This document shows, piece after piece, positions 8,906 through 19,260 of a stretch of DNA of 64,000 nt (positions are counted from its first letter, which is position 1; each line of letters begins with the position of its first letter). A program made the translations under genes and the position numbers. The notes under the pieces are model-generated. The model made no database searches and had not been told where the DNA came from. It saw nothing but the letters and a program-made list of their open reading frames with translations. Source of the stretch: Hippopus hippopus (lineage: Eukaryota; Mollusca; Bivalvia; Cardiida; Cardiidae); the NCBI GenBank assembly GCA_946811185.2, contig OX328103.1, positions 6,018,132 to 6,082,131 on the forward strand, read 5' to 3'.

Positions 8906-9093
8906 TTAAACATTAATCAAGGGAAATAACTCTTTTTATGAAAGATAAAGTTCGTTACTATTTACCTCCCTTGATTATCAAGCTGCAGTGATACATGATT
9001 GGTGCTAGACAAGTTTTTTAGCTCCACTGGCCGAAGGCCAGCAGGCTTATGTTATGGCCCGTTGTCCGTTGTGTGTCCATCCGTATGTTAACT

Positions 9094-9150
9094 TTTTAGC
9101 TCATTTGAGCACAACGTGCTCAAGGGGAGCTTTTAGCATTTGTTTCAACT
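9094..9150 (+). repeat. Head of element E (TAGCTCATTTGAGC family)
   Basis: TTAGCTCATTTGAGCACAAC then GTGCTCAAGGGGAGCTTTT: a stem-loop start (GAGCACAACGTGCTC) analogous to the start of element A. The related 3' body lies separately at 34255-34850. Confidence 0.5.
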
Positions 9151-9346
9151 CAATAAAAGAATTTTCAATCATACACCAAAACAAAAAATTATCCTCCACA
9201 TATCTGACTGTGTTTACAAACTATGAAATGTTCATATTAATACACCATGTCTACTGTTTGATGATGACTAGCTTAGAAAAAGTATTAATAAAATAAGTTT
9301 GAAAAAAAATCTTAGTGATTTATTATGACAATTGTTAGCACACATG

Positions 9347-9541
9347 TAACTCATTACCAAACGATAATATTTTAGGCTTGTCTAAATCGAAAGCACTTGC
9401 AGACGACAAAATAAAAGTGATTGAAAATTTGAAATTTGTTTTGTGAACAGTAGAAAACATTGTAAGAAAAGGAGAAAATGCTTTTCTAAAGCCTTCTTTC
9501 TCAGGGTCATCAAAAGTAGGGATTGTCTGGTAATAGGTTAA
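9347..9541 (-). repeat. H1 MITE copy, subfamily of 1270, half palindrome lost
   Basis: Reverse copy with CATTACCAAACGATAATAT and AAAGTAGGGATTGTCTGG. GAGAAAATGC runs directly into TTTTCTAAAGCC, so the right palindrome arm is deleted. Confidence 0.8.
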
Positions 9542-10404
9542 AAAGATATATTTCAAACTGAGATTGATGTATATACTTGTTTTTTACTGGCACTGAAGGT
9601 CCGTCCGTCCATCTGTCCGTGCGTGCATTAACTTTTATTTCAAACATCTCTGAAACTACTTATCCAATTTTGATGAAACTTCAAAGAAATGATCCTGCCA
9701 TGGTCTTCTTCAGAATCCCATGACAGAATTTTATTCCTTCAAAAACTCTGGTTGCCATGGCAACAAAACTGAAAAATATAGAAAATTTTCAAAAATCTTC
9801 TTCTCTGAAACTGTAAGGCCTAGGGCTACCAAATTTGGCATGTAGCTGTATCTAGTGGGCCTCTACCAAGTTCCTTCAAATAATAGCCATGGGGTCTACC
9901 AAATTTTGCATGTAGCTTTATCTAGTGGGCCTCTACAAGGAGGGCCCAAATTATAGTCCTTGACCCGAGTTTGTCCCCACACCACGGAACACAAGGTCAC
10001 CAGTTTTACATGGGCTTTTGTAATGAAAACTATCTTAAGTCATCATGTTACTAACCATTATAAAGACTAAGGCTATTAGATTTAGCCCTGTCTTATGGGT
10101 TTCATGTTTTACAGGGCTTTTCATTGAGAAAAATTTGAAAATCTTCTTGTTTATAACATTCAAGAACTGAATTATTTGGTATGGAGCTTTATATTGTGGA
10201 CCTCCACCAGGATTCAAATAATTATAGCTTTGCGATCAAAATTGGCTTTGCCCATGGATCACAACTTTCTCGTAGGATAAGATAGAAAAATGTTTGCATG
10301 TCCTCGTGTTTGAAATCAATTTGCTGAATATTGTAATGTTTGGCTTGTAGTGTTTTTACTTAATAGCCAGTGGAGCGATACAGGGCCATCATGGCCCACT
10401 TGTT

Positions 10405-10535
10405 TAGAGGATTGAAAGCATTGAGGACAAAAGAGAAAATGCTGGTTACCAGCATTTTCTCCTTTTTCCTTGATGTTTTACAAAGTTCTTTTCCATAGGG
10501 TTGTTAAAAGTCATGCTTGTTTTGTAAGAGTTTAA
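10405..10535 (-). repeat. H1 MITE fragment
   Basis: Palindrome (ATGCTGGTTACCAGCAT) plus short arm to TTTTGTAAGAGTTTAA, with the long arm absent. It joins the next copy at the TTAA at 10532. Confidence 0.7.
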
Positions 10536-10743
10536 CTCTTTACCAAACGACAAAATTTTAGACTTATCCAAATTGAAAGCACTTGCAGATAACAAAATAA
10601 ATGTGACTCACAATTTGAAATTTGTTTTGGGAAGGATAGAAAACATTGTGGGAAAAGGAGAAAATGCTGGTTACCAGCATTTTCTCCTTTTCCCACAATG
10701 TTTTCAAATGCTTCAAAAGTTGAGATTATGTGGTAAAGGGTTA
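10532..10743 (-). repeat. H1 MITE copy
   Basis: TTAACTCTTTACCAAACGAC to TATGTGGTAAAGGGTTA. The palindrome arms match perfectly out to GAAAACATTGTGGG on both sides. The short arm is partly deleted. Confidence 0.88.
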
Positions 10744-10850
10744 GATAGATACAGTTGATATCCCAGTTTTACATAAAGAGGCTTTTAAACTGGTATAATT
10801 ATGATGGGATTACCTCTAATTTTGTCCTTTTAAATCCTTTATTCCATTTA

Positions 10851-11015
10851 ATGCTTTACCTCCACAATTCGGAGTTTTAATGACTGAGAATGACAGCTTT
10901 CAAAACATTTTGGAAAAAGAGGAAAATGCTGGTAACCAGAAATATCTCCTTTGCCCACGTTTCCAAAAGCCTCATCTTTTGTAAGATAGTTAAAACGTGG
11001 GATACGGTCTAGGTG
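10851..11015. repeat. H1 isomer with two short arms
   Basis: Left: TTTACCTCCACAATTCGGAG, TTTTAATGAC, GACAGCTTTC. Right: CCAAAAGCCTCATCTTTTGT, AGTTAAAACGTGGGAT. Both are short arms, inverted around GCTGGTAACCAG; the long arm is absent. Confidence 0.65.
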
Positions 11016-11021
11016 TTAGGC

Positions 11022-11285
11022 CAGCCCGGGTAGCTCAGTGGTTAGTGCATCGGGCTCTTGACCTGGTGGTTGTGAGTTTGATACCTGGTCAAGGCAAACT
11101 TTCTATACGGCGATTTTTTGCCTCTCACCTCTGATGCATGTGAGAAAGTAGTCAGTGACTTGGAAAGAAAGTTGTGTCAGTATTAGTGTGAGAAATCCAG
11201 GAAACACATGTGTAGGTGCACTGACTGCTGTGATATGACTCAAGCTGTTTAAACAGCTTTAAAACTCCAATTCAATCAATCAATC
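11022..11285 (+). mobile_element. SINE B copy
   Basis: Head AGCCCGGGTAGCTCAGTGGT, B-box-like GAGTTTGATACCTGG, body GACTTGGAAAGAAAGTTGTG, AGGAAACACATGTGTAGGTG, tail AACTCCAATTCAATCAATCA. The head is tRNA-like but cannot be called a functional tRNA gene. Confidence 0.85.
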
Positions 11286-11410
11286 AGTCTAGGTGTGAGG
11301 AAAAAAAAAAGGGAAAATGTATTATTTTGATTGCATGATTGGTGTGATAATAATACTGTTGTATGGTATTCTTTCAAATATTATTTTGTTCTCACCAGAT
11401 TTATACTATA

Positions 11411-11630
11411 TTAACTCTTTCCATACCATAGACAACGGCAGAAGCTTTTGTGGACAGCGTAGATCAAGATCAGACTGCATAGAAAGTGCAGTCTGATCTC
11501 TGATCTACACTGTCCACTGTTTCATTCTAGATTATGACTGAACTCTCTCTTTATCTTCCACCAAAACTTTATTTGTAGCCTTTGAGAAAATGCAATTTAT
11601 ATACATGTATTCAGTATGGAAAGTAGTTAA
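11411..11630 (+). repeat. H4 hairpin MITE copy
   Basis: TTAACTCTTTCCATACCATA to ATGGAAAGTAGTTAA, with the palindrome AAGATCAGACTGCATAGAAA, GTGCAGTCTGATCTCTGATC. It ends at the TTAA that starts an H2 fragment. Confidence 0.82.
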
Positions 11631-11705
11631 ACCTTACAGTGCCAAATAAACCCCACAGTTATTTGCATTCAGACAGAAAGTCTTCCAGAGTTCTAACAAT
11701 GCAAT
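11627..11705 (+). repeat. H2 hairpin MITE, 5' fragment
   Basis: TTAAACCTTACAGTGCCAAA, TAAACCCCACAG, TTTGCATTCAGACAGAAAG. Only the left arm remains, and it shares TTAA with the H4 copy. Confidence 0.55.
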
Positions 11706-11724
11706 TTCGAGAGTTACTTAGCTG

Positions 11725-11905
11725 GAGGGCCAAGTCCAGTGGTGCAGTCAGTAGTGTACAGTACTTGAGACCAGAGAGAGTTGGTTTGCATCCCCATCTC
11801 GGCAAATTTCTGTCTGAGGATTGATGATAGTAATTGTGACAGCATTCATGCCTATCTCACTGCTCATCTTTGTTTTCATTGATGCATTTTCAGCTATTCC
11901 CATAG
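11725..11905 (+). mobile_element. SINE A, 3' truncated
   Basis: GTGGTGCAGTCAGTAGTGTA, CAGTACTTGAGACC, GCATCCCCATCTCGGCAAAT, TTCTGTCTGAGGATTGATGA. Head and early body only. Confidence 0.7.
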
Positions 11906-12106
11906 ACTGGTATCAGTCCGTTAAATAGAGCATTTTCATAAAAAAAGAATACTATAATAAAACTGCAAAACAAATACGCTCATATAATGTTCCCTATGTC
12001 TGATTTAATGATTTTAGATAAAGGGCAAATAACTAGGTTTGTTATATTTGTGTACCTTGTTTATTAGGATGACACAAATGCAGGGCCTGAATGTCAGGCT
12101 ACTATT

Positions 12107-12180
12107 CCCACAGTGTTTGCAAAAGACTTTGTACTTCTCACAGGGTTGTTAAAAGTTGGGATTGTTTGATAAAGAGTCAA
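12107..12180 (-). repeat. H1 MITE, short-arm fragment
   Basis: CCCACAGTGTTTGCAAAAGA through TTGGGATTGTTTGATAAAGA. The palindrome and long arm are missing. Confidence 0.6.
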
Positions 12181-12329
12181 TATTTATGAGTCTAATATGA
12201 CAGGTTTGTATTTATAGTTTACTGACCTATCATGAAAAAATCTTTCAGGGATGATCTGTGCATATTTACCTTGTATCATAAATACATAAACATACCTAAA
12301 GCCTAAATAGTGACCAAAGGTTAACAATT

Positions 12330-12475
12330 TGGGTGTTAATTGCATTTGACTTTAAATCTTTTGGTTTAAAAGTATGCAAATAATTGTGAAGTTGACAACC
12401 TTATTTTGTATGTTCGGTCCAAGTGTTAGTTGCTGGCAGAAAATGAAATTCAAAAGTAGGTCAAAAGTTGCCAAG
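12330..12475 (+). repeat. H5 fold-back element, half copy
   Basis: GGGTGTTAATTGCATTTGAC, AATAATTGTGAAGTTGACAA, TTCGGTCCAAGTGTTAGTTG, CTGGCAGAAAATGAAATT: one arm of H5 without its partner. Confidence 0.55.
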
Positions 12476-12562
12476 TGGCCCTATCTTTGTTTACGTTTTA
12501 CTCAGTTTTACCTTGTGGGCTGTTGTGCATCTTTCCATGCATCTGTGCACAATTGCATTAAC

Positions 12563-12768
12563 TTAACCCTTAAAGCACCAAATAAACCATTTTCATTCTA
12601 AGATAAGACCAAGACACTTGCATTTTTGTGGCTGCCTTTTGTCTGCACTAACTTAGCAAAGCGGACGGTGTAGATCAAAGATCAGACTGCACATTTTGTG
12701 CAGTCTGATCTTGATCTTCACTGGCTGCAAGTCAACTGAAGTAGAGAAAGGCGCTTGAAAGGTTCAAA
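12563..12768 (+). repeat. H2 hairpin MITE copy
   Basis: TTAACCCTTAAAGCACCAAA, AAGCGGACGGTGTAGATC, palindrome GATCAGACTGCACATTTTGT plus mirror, TGGCTGCAAGTCAAC, GGCGCTTGAAAGG. The terminal TTAA is lost where element A follows. Confidence 0.8.
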
Positions 12769-14093
12769 CATCTTCTCTGAAACTACCCATCAAATTTTGA
12801 CTAAACCAAACAGAAATTATACTACCATGACCTTCTTTAGAATTTCTTCAAAGAATTTGATTCCATTTTAAACTCTGGTTGACAGCAGTAAAACTAAAGA
12901 AATATTGAAAATCTTCGAAAATGATTTTCTGCAAAGTCTTAAGGCCTAGGGCTACCAAATTTACATGTAGCTTCATCTAATGGACCTCTAGCAAGATTGT
13001 TCAAATTATGGCCCTTGTGTCAAAATTGGCCCGGCCCTGGAGCTCACTGCTAAAATCGGCCTAAATAGTAAAAACTTTAAAAATCTTTTCCCTCCTTTCA
13101 ATCAGACCTAGGGCTACCAAATTTTGCATGTGGCTTTATCTATTGGGTGTCTACCAAGACTATTCAAATTACAGCCCTTTGGTGGAAGTTGGCCCAGCCC
13201 CATGGGCCATAACTTTTACATTGGCTTTATTGTAAAAAATTACCAAAAAAAAAAGGAATCTTCTGTTCCTCAACCTGAGAGCTAGAGCTTTAGTGTTGTG
13301 TAATCTGTGTATCATCTAAGGGACTCCTACCAAGATTGTTCGAATTACAGCCCTTGAAGTCAAATTTGGCCCTGGGCCTGGTTGTCACAAAATTTACCTG
13401 GGCTTACGTTGTAAAAGCTTTAAAGATCTCAATCTGGTTCCTAATCGTAAGACCTAAAGCTAGCAAATTTTGCATGTAGCTTCATCTACTGGACCTAACC
13501 AAAATTTTTCAAATTGTAGCCTTGAATTTAAAATTGGCCCTGTCCAGTAGGTCACAAGTTTTCTACCCAAGAGAGATACAGATGTAATATTTTTTATGTG
13601 TAAACATGTAGTAGGCCTGTACCAAGATTATTAGAATAATAGGCCTGGTGTCAAAATTAGCCCCTCTTTCTTTATAGTGAAGACTGAAAATATTCTTTGC
13701 TCTGAACCATAAATCCAAGAGCTATCAAATTTCACACATAGATCCATGAAAAACTACCAACCTTGTTCAAATTTGGTCATAGGGTCGAACTGGTCCCACG
13801 TAGGAATCACATGTTTTACATGGCTTTTTACCGAGGAAACTTTGAAGATCTTGTTTATAACTATTTAGCCTAGATCTTTGATAATTGGTATGTTGCTTTA
13901 TTTAGTGGACCTATGCCAAGATTCAAATGATTATGAATCTTTAAACAAAACTGACCCTGCCCTGGAATTCACAACTTTCACTCGGGTTTTTATAGAAAAA
14001 ACCTTTAGGCCGGACATTGTAAATGATTGCTGTGTAAAGTTTGTATTTATTAGGCAGTGGAGCGATACAGGGCCATCATGGCCCTCTTGTTTA
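12768..14093 (+). mobile_element. Bivalve repeat element A, copy 3, 5' truncated
   Basis: Starts inside the body (CATCTTCTCTGAAACTACCC), carries about seven diverged units with ACCAAATTT and ATGTAGCTTCATCTA, and ends GGCAGTGGAGCGATACAGGG, CCATCATGGCCCTCTTG. Older than copy 1, judging by divergence. Confidence 0.72.
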
Positions 14094-14282
14094 TCAATTA
14101 TTCAGAGCAATGGTGGTTCAGTTTGATCAGTTGTTGGTTTGGATGAACGCAATCTAAAAGAGAATGGAACCAGTGCCTGGTTGAATATCACTGCTAATAC
14201 ATTTGTTACTTATCATACTCTACTAAAGAGATAATAATGAGGCAAGATTTTTGTCAAAATATTGACAGATAGGTAAGTTCAC

Positions 14283-14500
14283 TTAACCCTTAAAGTGCCG
14301 AATAAACCCAAAATAGATTTTCAGTCTAAAAATAAGATCCAACTAGTCACTATTTCAAGGTTGCTCATGTCTAAAGTGTTTCAGTACAGCAGACAGTGTA
14401 GATCAAAGATCAGGCTGCACATTTTGTGCAGCCTGATCTTAATCTGTACTGGCTGCAAAGGCAACTATTGTCATGAAAGGCACTGTTAGCTTTAAGGTGA
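14283..14500 (+). repeat. H2 hairpin MITE copy with mirrored changes
   Basis: TTAACCCTTAAAGTGCCGAA to GGCACTGTTAGCTTTAAGG. The palindrome reads GATCAGGCTGCACA and TGTGCAGCCTGATC: an A-to-G change on the left arm matched by T-to-C on the right, relative to the usual form. Confidence 0.83.
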
Positions 14501-14629
14501 TCATTTATGTTAGACAAATATTTTGGAATGGACAAGGTCTTGTCCTTACTTATCTTTTATTCCTGGATCACTGGTCAAGTGGGGTCAATATGTGTCTATG
14601 CAGATTGAGACACTTTACCTGTCTGGTAT

Positions 14630-14860
14630 TTAACCCTTTACCAAATAATCCCTGGTTTTAACGACCCCCAAGGAAGAGGCCTTCTGAAAACACTGTTGGA
14701 AAAGGAGGAAAATGCTGGTAACCAGCATTTTCTCCTTTTCCCACAATGTTTTCTACTCTTCGAAAGTCAAGTTTCAATTTTTGAGTCACGTTTATTTTGT
14801 CTTCTGCAAATGCTTTCAATTTGGACCGGTCCAAAATTTTGTCATTTTGGAAAGAGTTGA
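14630..14860 (+). repeat. H1 MITE copy
   Basis: TTAACCCTTTACCAAATAAT to TTTTGGAAAGAGTTGA. Palindrome nearly complete around CTGGTAACCAG. The next, inverted copy follows with no gap. Confidence 0.86.
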
Positions 14861-15085
14861 TCCTTTACCACATATCAAAACTTTAGACTTGTCCATATGG
14901 AAGGAATTCAAAGTCAACAATTCAGATGTTTTTCAAATGATAGCATTTGTCCCTGAATATGCAAAAAACATTGTTGGAAAAGGAAAAAATACTGGTTACC
15001 AGCATTTTTCTCCTTTACCCACCATGTTTTCATAAGGCTTCTTTTTCGGGGTTGTTGAATTCGGGATTACGTGGTATAGAGATAA
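14861..15085 (-). repeat. H1 MITE copy
   Basis: CCTTTACCACATATCAAAAC to TACGTGGTATAGAGATAA. It forms a tail-to-tail pair with the previous copy. Confidence 0.8.
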
Positions 15086-15358
15086 ATTGACTGAAATGTA
15101 CAGAGAAAGATCAGGTCTTAAAATCAAATCAAATCAGACTGTTGTTTCATATTAGATTTGAATGTTGCAGTTTCAAGGCCTACAAGATGTAAAAAAATAA
15201 AGATTTAGATAAAGATAAGATTGCACATTCTTTACAGTCTGATCTTAACACAACCTGCAAAAGAAACTTACTTTATAGGCATATAAAGGTTGGCTTAACT
15301 TGCAAAGTTGGCAGCAATGCTATTCTTATCCATTCGATATAAAACCACTTTAGGGTCA

Positions 15359-15588
15359 TTAACTCTTTGCCATACAGTCCCGACTTTTAACGACCCTGGG
15401 AAAGAGGCCTTTTGAAAACATTGTGGGAAAAGGAGAAAATGCTGGTAACCAGCATTTTCTCCTTTTTCCCACAATATTTTCTACCCTACCTGATACAAAT
15501 TTCAATTTTCAAGTCACATTTATTTTTTGGTCTGCAAATGCTTTCAATTTGGACAAGTCTAAAATTTTGTCATTTGGTAAAGAGTTAA
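15359..15588 (+). repeat. H1 MITE copy
   Basis: TTAACTCTTTGCCATACAGT to TTTGGTAAAGAGTTAA, with near-perfect palindrome arms. Confidence 0.88.
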
Positions 15589-15605
15589 AACATCGGATTA
15601 AGCAG

Positions 15606-15830
15606 TTAACTCTACAAAACAACAAAATTTTGGACTGGACCAAATTTAAAGCATGCTCAAACTAAAAAATCAAGTGTTGCTTTAATGACTATTTCTGTAT
15701 TTAATAGAGTAGAAAACGTGGGAAATAGAGAAAATGCTGGTTACCAGCATTTTCTCCTTTTCCCACATTTTTTTCTAAAGCTTTGTTTTTCAGGGTTGTT
15801 AATACTTGGAATTGTGTGGTAGATGGTTAA
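15606..15830 (-). repeat. H1 MITE copy
   Basis: TTAACTCTACAAAACAACAA to TGTGTGGTAGATGGTTAA. The palindrome has lost CATT on the left (GAAAACGTGGG). Confidence 0.84.
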
Positions 15831-16081
15831 TGGTTTGAAAATGAATTCCACTGATTCTGGCTCCGAATGCCTCCATTTTTGGCAAAGGGTAAAATAGTTT
15901 TTACTGGCTACTTAGTGAGGTCACTCCAGAGCTATACCAATGATCTGAGAGTAGATTAAATCTTCTTTAGTTCTGACAATATTTATCCATTTCAAAGACT
16001 TGATTCAATGTATCAAAACAATAAGTACTATTTTGTGAAACCTCTTGTCCATGTGGATTCCCCTCCTGTTGTTTTTGCTGT

Positions 16082-16243
16082 TTAACTCTTTACCTTACTT
16101 CAAAAGAATAGACTCATCTAATTTGAAAGCATTTTCAGACAGCAAATAAAAGAAGGCTGAAATGATGGAGCCTCTGATATGGTAGAAAACATTGTTGGAA
16201 AAGGAGAAAATGCTGGTTCCCAGGATTGTGTGGTGAAGGGTTA
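16082..16243 (-). repeat. H1 MITE copy, right half deleted
   Basis: The long arm and left palindrome arm reach ATGCTGGTTCCCAG and then jump to GATTGTGTGGTGAAGGG. The break is at the palindrome centre. Confidence 0.78.
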
Positions 16244-16337
16244 TTCCTAAGAATGCATCTAAAGATGTATAGTGTGTGCAGAGTAGACTATGGTCAGACT
16301 GCACAGAACATACAGGCTGATCTTGGCATTATATTTT

Positions 16338-16460
16338 CTCTGTTTTTCTCCTTTTTCTGTAATATTTTCTACTCTCTTATAGACAAATCCTATCATTTGA
16401 TCAACATTTGATATGTCCTCTGCAGCTGCTTTCAACTTTCACAATCCTAAAATTTTGTCA
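16338..16460 (+). repeat. H1 MITE, right-half fragment
   Basis: TTTCTCCTTTTTCTGTAATA, then the long arm to CTAAAATTTTGTCA. A GATC-type palindrome remnant (GGTCAGACTGCACAGAACAT) immediately precedes it, so it may be a chimera. Confidence 0.6.
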
Positions 16461-16800
16461 ACTGCAAGTATCATATGAATAACCTAGATTTCAGTGATTT
16501 TGCAGTCAATTGTTCAGTCCCTATCTGTGCGTTGGTTACAACTTTAAAATTTTGCCAAAGTTGATTGATATTGGTCATTTGATGGTTCTTTTGGAGGGGT
16601 TTGCTTGTTTGCGTCATAACTCAGGTAGTTATGACGACTTTGGAATTTTGTTCAGATTACTGCGAATATTATCTCCTCGAGTTTGAGCTTCAGGACGAGA
16701 TGTGTACACAAACTTCACGAATTGGAAAAATGAAATATTTCGGTTTTGGATTAAACTAATCTCATCCTATCAAAGAAATGTGTCATGCTGTAGATAGTTT
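16461..16800. other. Unique intronic sequence, nothing recognised
   Basis: No coding frame of note and no repeat family identified. Contains TTTGGTTACAACTTTAAAATT-like AT-rich text only. Confidence 0.3.
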
Positions 16801-17024
16801 TATTTCTTTACCACACAACCCTGAGTTTTAATGACCCTGAGGAAGAAGCCTTTAGAAAACATTGTGGGAGAAGGAGAACATGCTGGTTACCAGCATTTTC
16901 TCCTTTTCTCATATGTTTTCTACTATATTTGATCAAAGTTCCATCCTTTGTGCCAAATTAAATTTGTCTGCAAATGCCTGTAATTTACACTAGTCTAAAA
17001 TTTTGTTGTTTGTTGAAGCATTAA
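16801..17024 (+). repeat. H1 MITE copy
   Basis: TCTTTACCACACAACCCTGA to TGTTGAAGCATTAA. The central GGTTACC appears in the plus orientation, where GGTAACC is usual, so the palindrome core is flipped. Confidence 0.8.
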
Positions 17025-17207
17025 CCTATAAACTGCCAAAGAAGCTCTTAGGACATTTTCAGTCTAGAAAAAGACCTAAATGATCGCAATTTGCAGGTTG
17101 CCTTTGTCCAGAATATCTTTGCAGAAAGACATGCTTTCTTTTGTCTGATCTTGATCTGCATTGGCAACAAGGGCATTTAAGTCGTGAAAGTTGCCTTAAG
17201 GGTCAAG
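17021..17207 (+). repeat. H2 hairpin MITE, half palindrome lost
   Basis: TTAACCTATAAACTGCCAAA, AGGTTGCCTTTGTCCAGAAT, TTTTGTCTGATCTTGATCTG, GAAAGTTGCCTTAAGGG. The left palindrome arm is missing. It shares TTAA with the H1 upstream. Confidence 0.7.
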
Positions 17208-17234
17208 GTCAGCTTGGTGAAAAGACATTTATAA

Positions 17235-17284
17235 AGAAAAGACTTGAAAACAATGTGGGAAAAGGAGAAAATGCTGGCTACCAG
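17235..17284 (-). repeat. H1 palindrome fragment
   Basis: GACTTGAAAACAATGTGGGA, AAAGGAGAAAATGCTGGC, TACCAG. Cut off at the palindrome centre by the following element. Confidence 0.65.
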
Positions 17285-17299
17285 AGGCGAGGCAGATAT

Positions 17300-17605
17300 A
17301 CTTGCACAACCCTTATTTACTTCAGGAGTAGTTTTAGCTTGGCTGTTTTTGAAGAATCATAGCCCTGTCTTTTTGTTGTCTGCATCGCCATTGATGTGCA
17401 AAAACTTTGACATTTTATAATATTTCTGTCATTACTGAAGAAATTTACTTCAGACTCAAACTAGTTGTTAACTCTCAAAAGGGGAACCCATACAATGGGT
17501 AGGTAACCATCAAAATATTTTTGACACAATTATGCCCCTTTTTTGACTTAGAAATTTCACTGAATAATTAATCTCTGTCTAAAAGCTATAGCAGCTGAGC
17601 ATTGG
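17300..17605 (+). repeat. Element J (TTTAGCTTGGCTGTTTTTG family)
   Basis: Shares AACTTTGACATTTTATAATA, TTTCTGTCATTACTGAAG and AAAAGGGGAACCCATACAAT with 61928-62420. A dispersed non-coding repeat. Confidence 0.55.
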
Positions 17606-17621
17606 GGCCTGCATGCTTTTG

Positions 17622-17850
17622 TTAACCCTTTACCACACAATGACGACTTTTAATGCCCCTCAGGAAAAAGCCTTTTGAAAACATTGCAGGACAAGGAGAA
17701 AATGCTGGTAACCAGCATTTTCTCCTTTTCCTGCAATGTTTTCTGCCTTATCAAAGAAAAATTACGTCATTTGAGCCACTATGAAATTGTCGTCTGCAAA
17801 TGCTTTCAATTTGGATAGGTCTAAAATTTTGCCGTGTGGTAAAGGGTTAA
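17622..17850 (+). repeat. H1 MITE copy with mirrored changes
   Basis: TTAACCCTTTACCACACAAT to GTGTGGTAAAGGGTTAA. The palindrome has ACATTGCAGGAC on the left and TTCCTGCAATG on the right, where the usual form is ATTGTGGG and CCCACAAT: two substitutions mirrored in both arms. Confidence 0.88.
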
Positions 17851-18439
17851 TTTTTTATTCACTTAGGTGTCATTTAACTTACATAAGTAAATAATTCAAT
17901 ATTAGTTGTTTTCATGAACATTGGCGAGTTCTGATTGGCTGAAAAAATATTTTCATAGCTCCATAAAAAAGAAAAAAATTAGTAGTGCCGGAACTACTTT
18001 TGCAGTCAAAGTAATGTAAACAAACATGTATACGAGATTTCATAATGTTTTTCTTTCTGATTTTAGATCTTTATCGAGTCCGAAGTTCAAATTGCTAGCT
18101 GAATTTATTTTCTCTGAATATTGAAAAAAATATCCAAGAGTAAATTCAAAGAGAGAGCTGAAAACTCATTGTCAGTTTGCTGGGTTCTAACAATCTTATT
18201 TTCAACTTAGTTCTAGCGTATTGAACTGCTAATAATAAATCTACTAAACCTGCAAATGTTAAATAGTATAATGACGTCACGAATTTACGTCATTTTTACG
18301 TCATGAGCCAGCAGTTTTACCGCGCTATGAATTATGAATGAAATGGACATAAAATATATACGCAATGTTGGATTTACAAAAAAAGAAAAGCAGTTAGTAT
18401 TATTTAAGTGCATATTTGTTGTCTGTGATATTGAATTAT

Positions 18440-18594
18440 AAGGAATGAAGAGAACTTTTTTTGTTTTCATGGAGTTATGAAAAAAAAAACCCTAATCACA
18501 CTTTTGTATGAAACTGCTTTGCGGTTTCATACAGTGTGATTAGGGTTTTTTTTTCATACCTCCATGAAAACAAAAAAAGTTCTCTTCATTCCTT
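18440..18594. repeat. Long near-perfect palindrome, 155 bp
   Basis: AAGGAATGAAGAGAACTTTT on the left mirrors TTCTCTTCATTCCTT on the right. CCCTAATCACAC mirrors GTGTGATTAGGG. The centre GTATGAAACTGC, TTT, GCGGTTTCATAC also pairs. Almost no loop. Different sequence from the H families. Confidence 0.85.
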
Positions 18595-18689
18595 CAATAT
18601 GTGCCTTATTCATCAAAAATTTATAATTTTTAATGTAGAAATTTAGTCTTTAAGAACACTTTTATAAAGGTATGTGGTCTGAGATTTTC

Positions 18690-18893
18690 GTTAGGAATTA
18701 TCACCAATCTCTGATTAATGTTAGATTTGTAGTGACTTGGAATAGTTATGTGGAAAAGCAGACAGTGGCTTGAGAAGAATCTTGTATGAAGTACTGTTAA
18801 CAGAAACTCCAGGAAAACATGGATTAGTGCACTGGCCACCATGATATAAGAAGTAATTTTAAAAACAGTGTCAAACACCATACAATCAATTGT
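18690..18893 (+). mobile_element. SINE A, degenerate 3' part
   Basis: AAGCAGACAGTGGCTTGAGA, GAAACTCCAGGAAAACATGG, ATTAGTGCACTGGCC, then CAAACACCATACAATCAATT. The tRNA-like head is not recognisable. Confidence 0.65.
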
Positions 18894-19031
18894 AGTGACT
18901 TGCAGATTTCAAGTTTTAATTGCTATGTCACTATTACACTATTTTGATTGACTCCAACATACTTTAGATTGACTGTAACATCCCAAAAGATGAAAGAGTA
19001 CCATAAAAACATGACTAAAACATACTCAAAC

Positions 19032-19260
19032 AACCTCTTTACCAAACATCACCTTGTTTTAATGACCCTGAGAAAGAAAGCTTATGAAAACATAGTGGGA
19101 TAAGGATAAAATGCTGGTAACCAAAATTTTCTCATTATACCAGAATGTTTTTTTATCCTTTAGGAAAACAGTACATTCATTTAAGCCACATTTAGTTTGT
19201 TGTCTTCAGTTGTTTTCAATATGTAAAAGCCTTAAATTATTTTATATGGTAAAGAGTTAA
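19032..19260 (+). repeat. H1 MITE copy
   Basis: CTCTTTACCAAACATCACCT to TATATGGTAAAGAGTTAA. The right palindrome arm is diverged. Its terminal TTAA (19257-19260) starts the next copy. Confidence 0.8.

Larger units (their letters stand above)
9018..10402 (+). mobile_element. Bivalve repeat element A, copy 2, interrupted
   Basis: Opens TTAGCTCCACTGGCCGAAGG and closes CAGTGGAGCGATACAGGGCC, ATCATGGCCCACTTG. Between about 9094 and 9594 it contains a different repeat head (TAGCTCATTTGAGCACAACG) and an H1 copy. CCGT repeats and the 150-165 bp units follow. Confidence 0.7.

Noticed and set aside
11460..11520. GATC-type palindromes as transcription terminators or operators
   Set aside because: They recur inside TTAA-bounded mobile families in an intron, so a regulatory reading is not needed and has no support.
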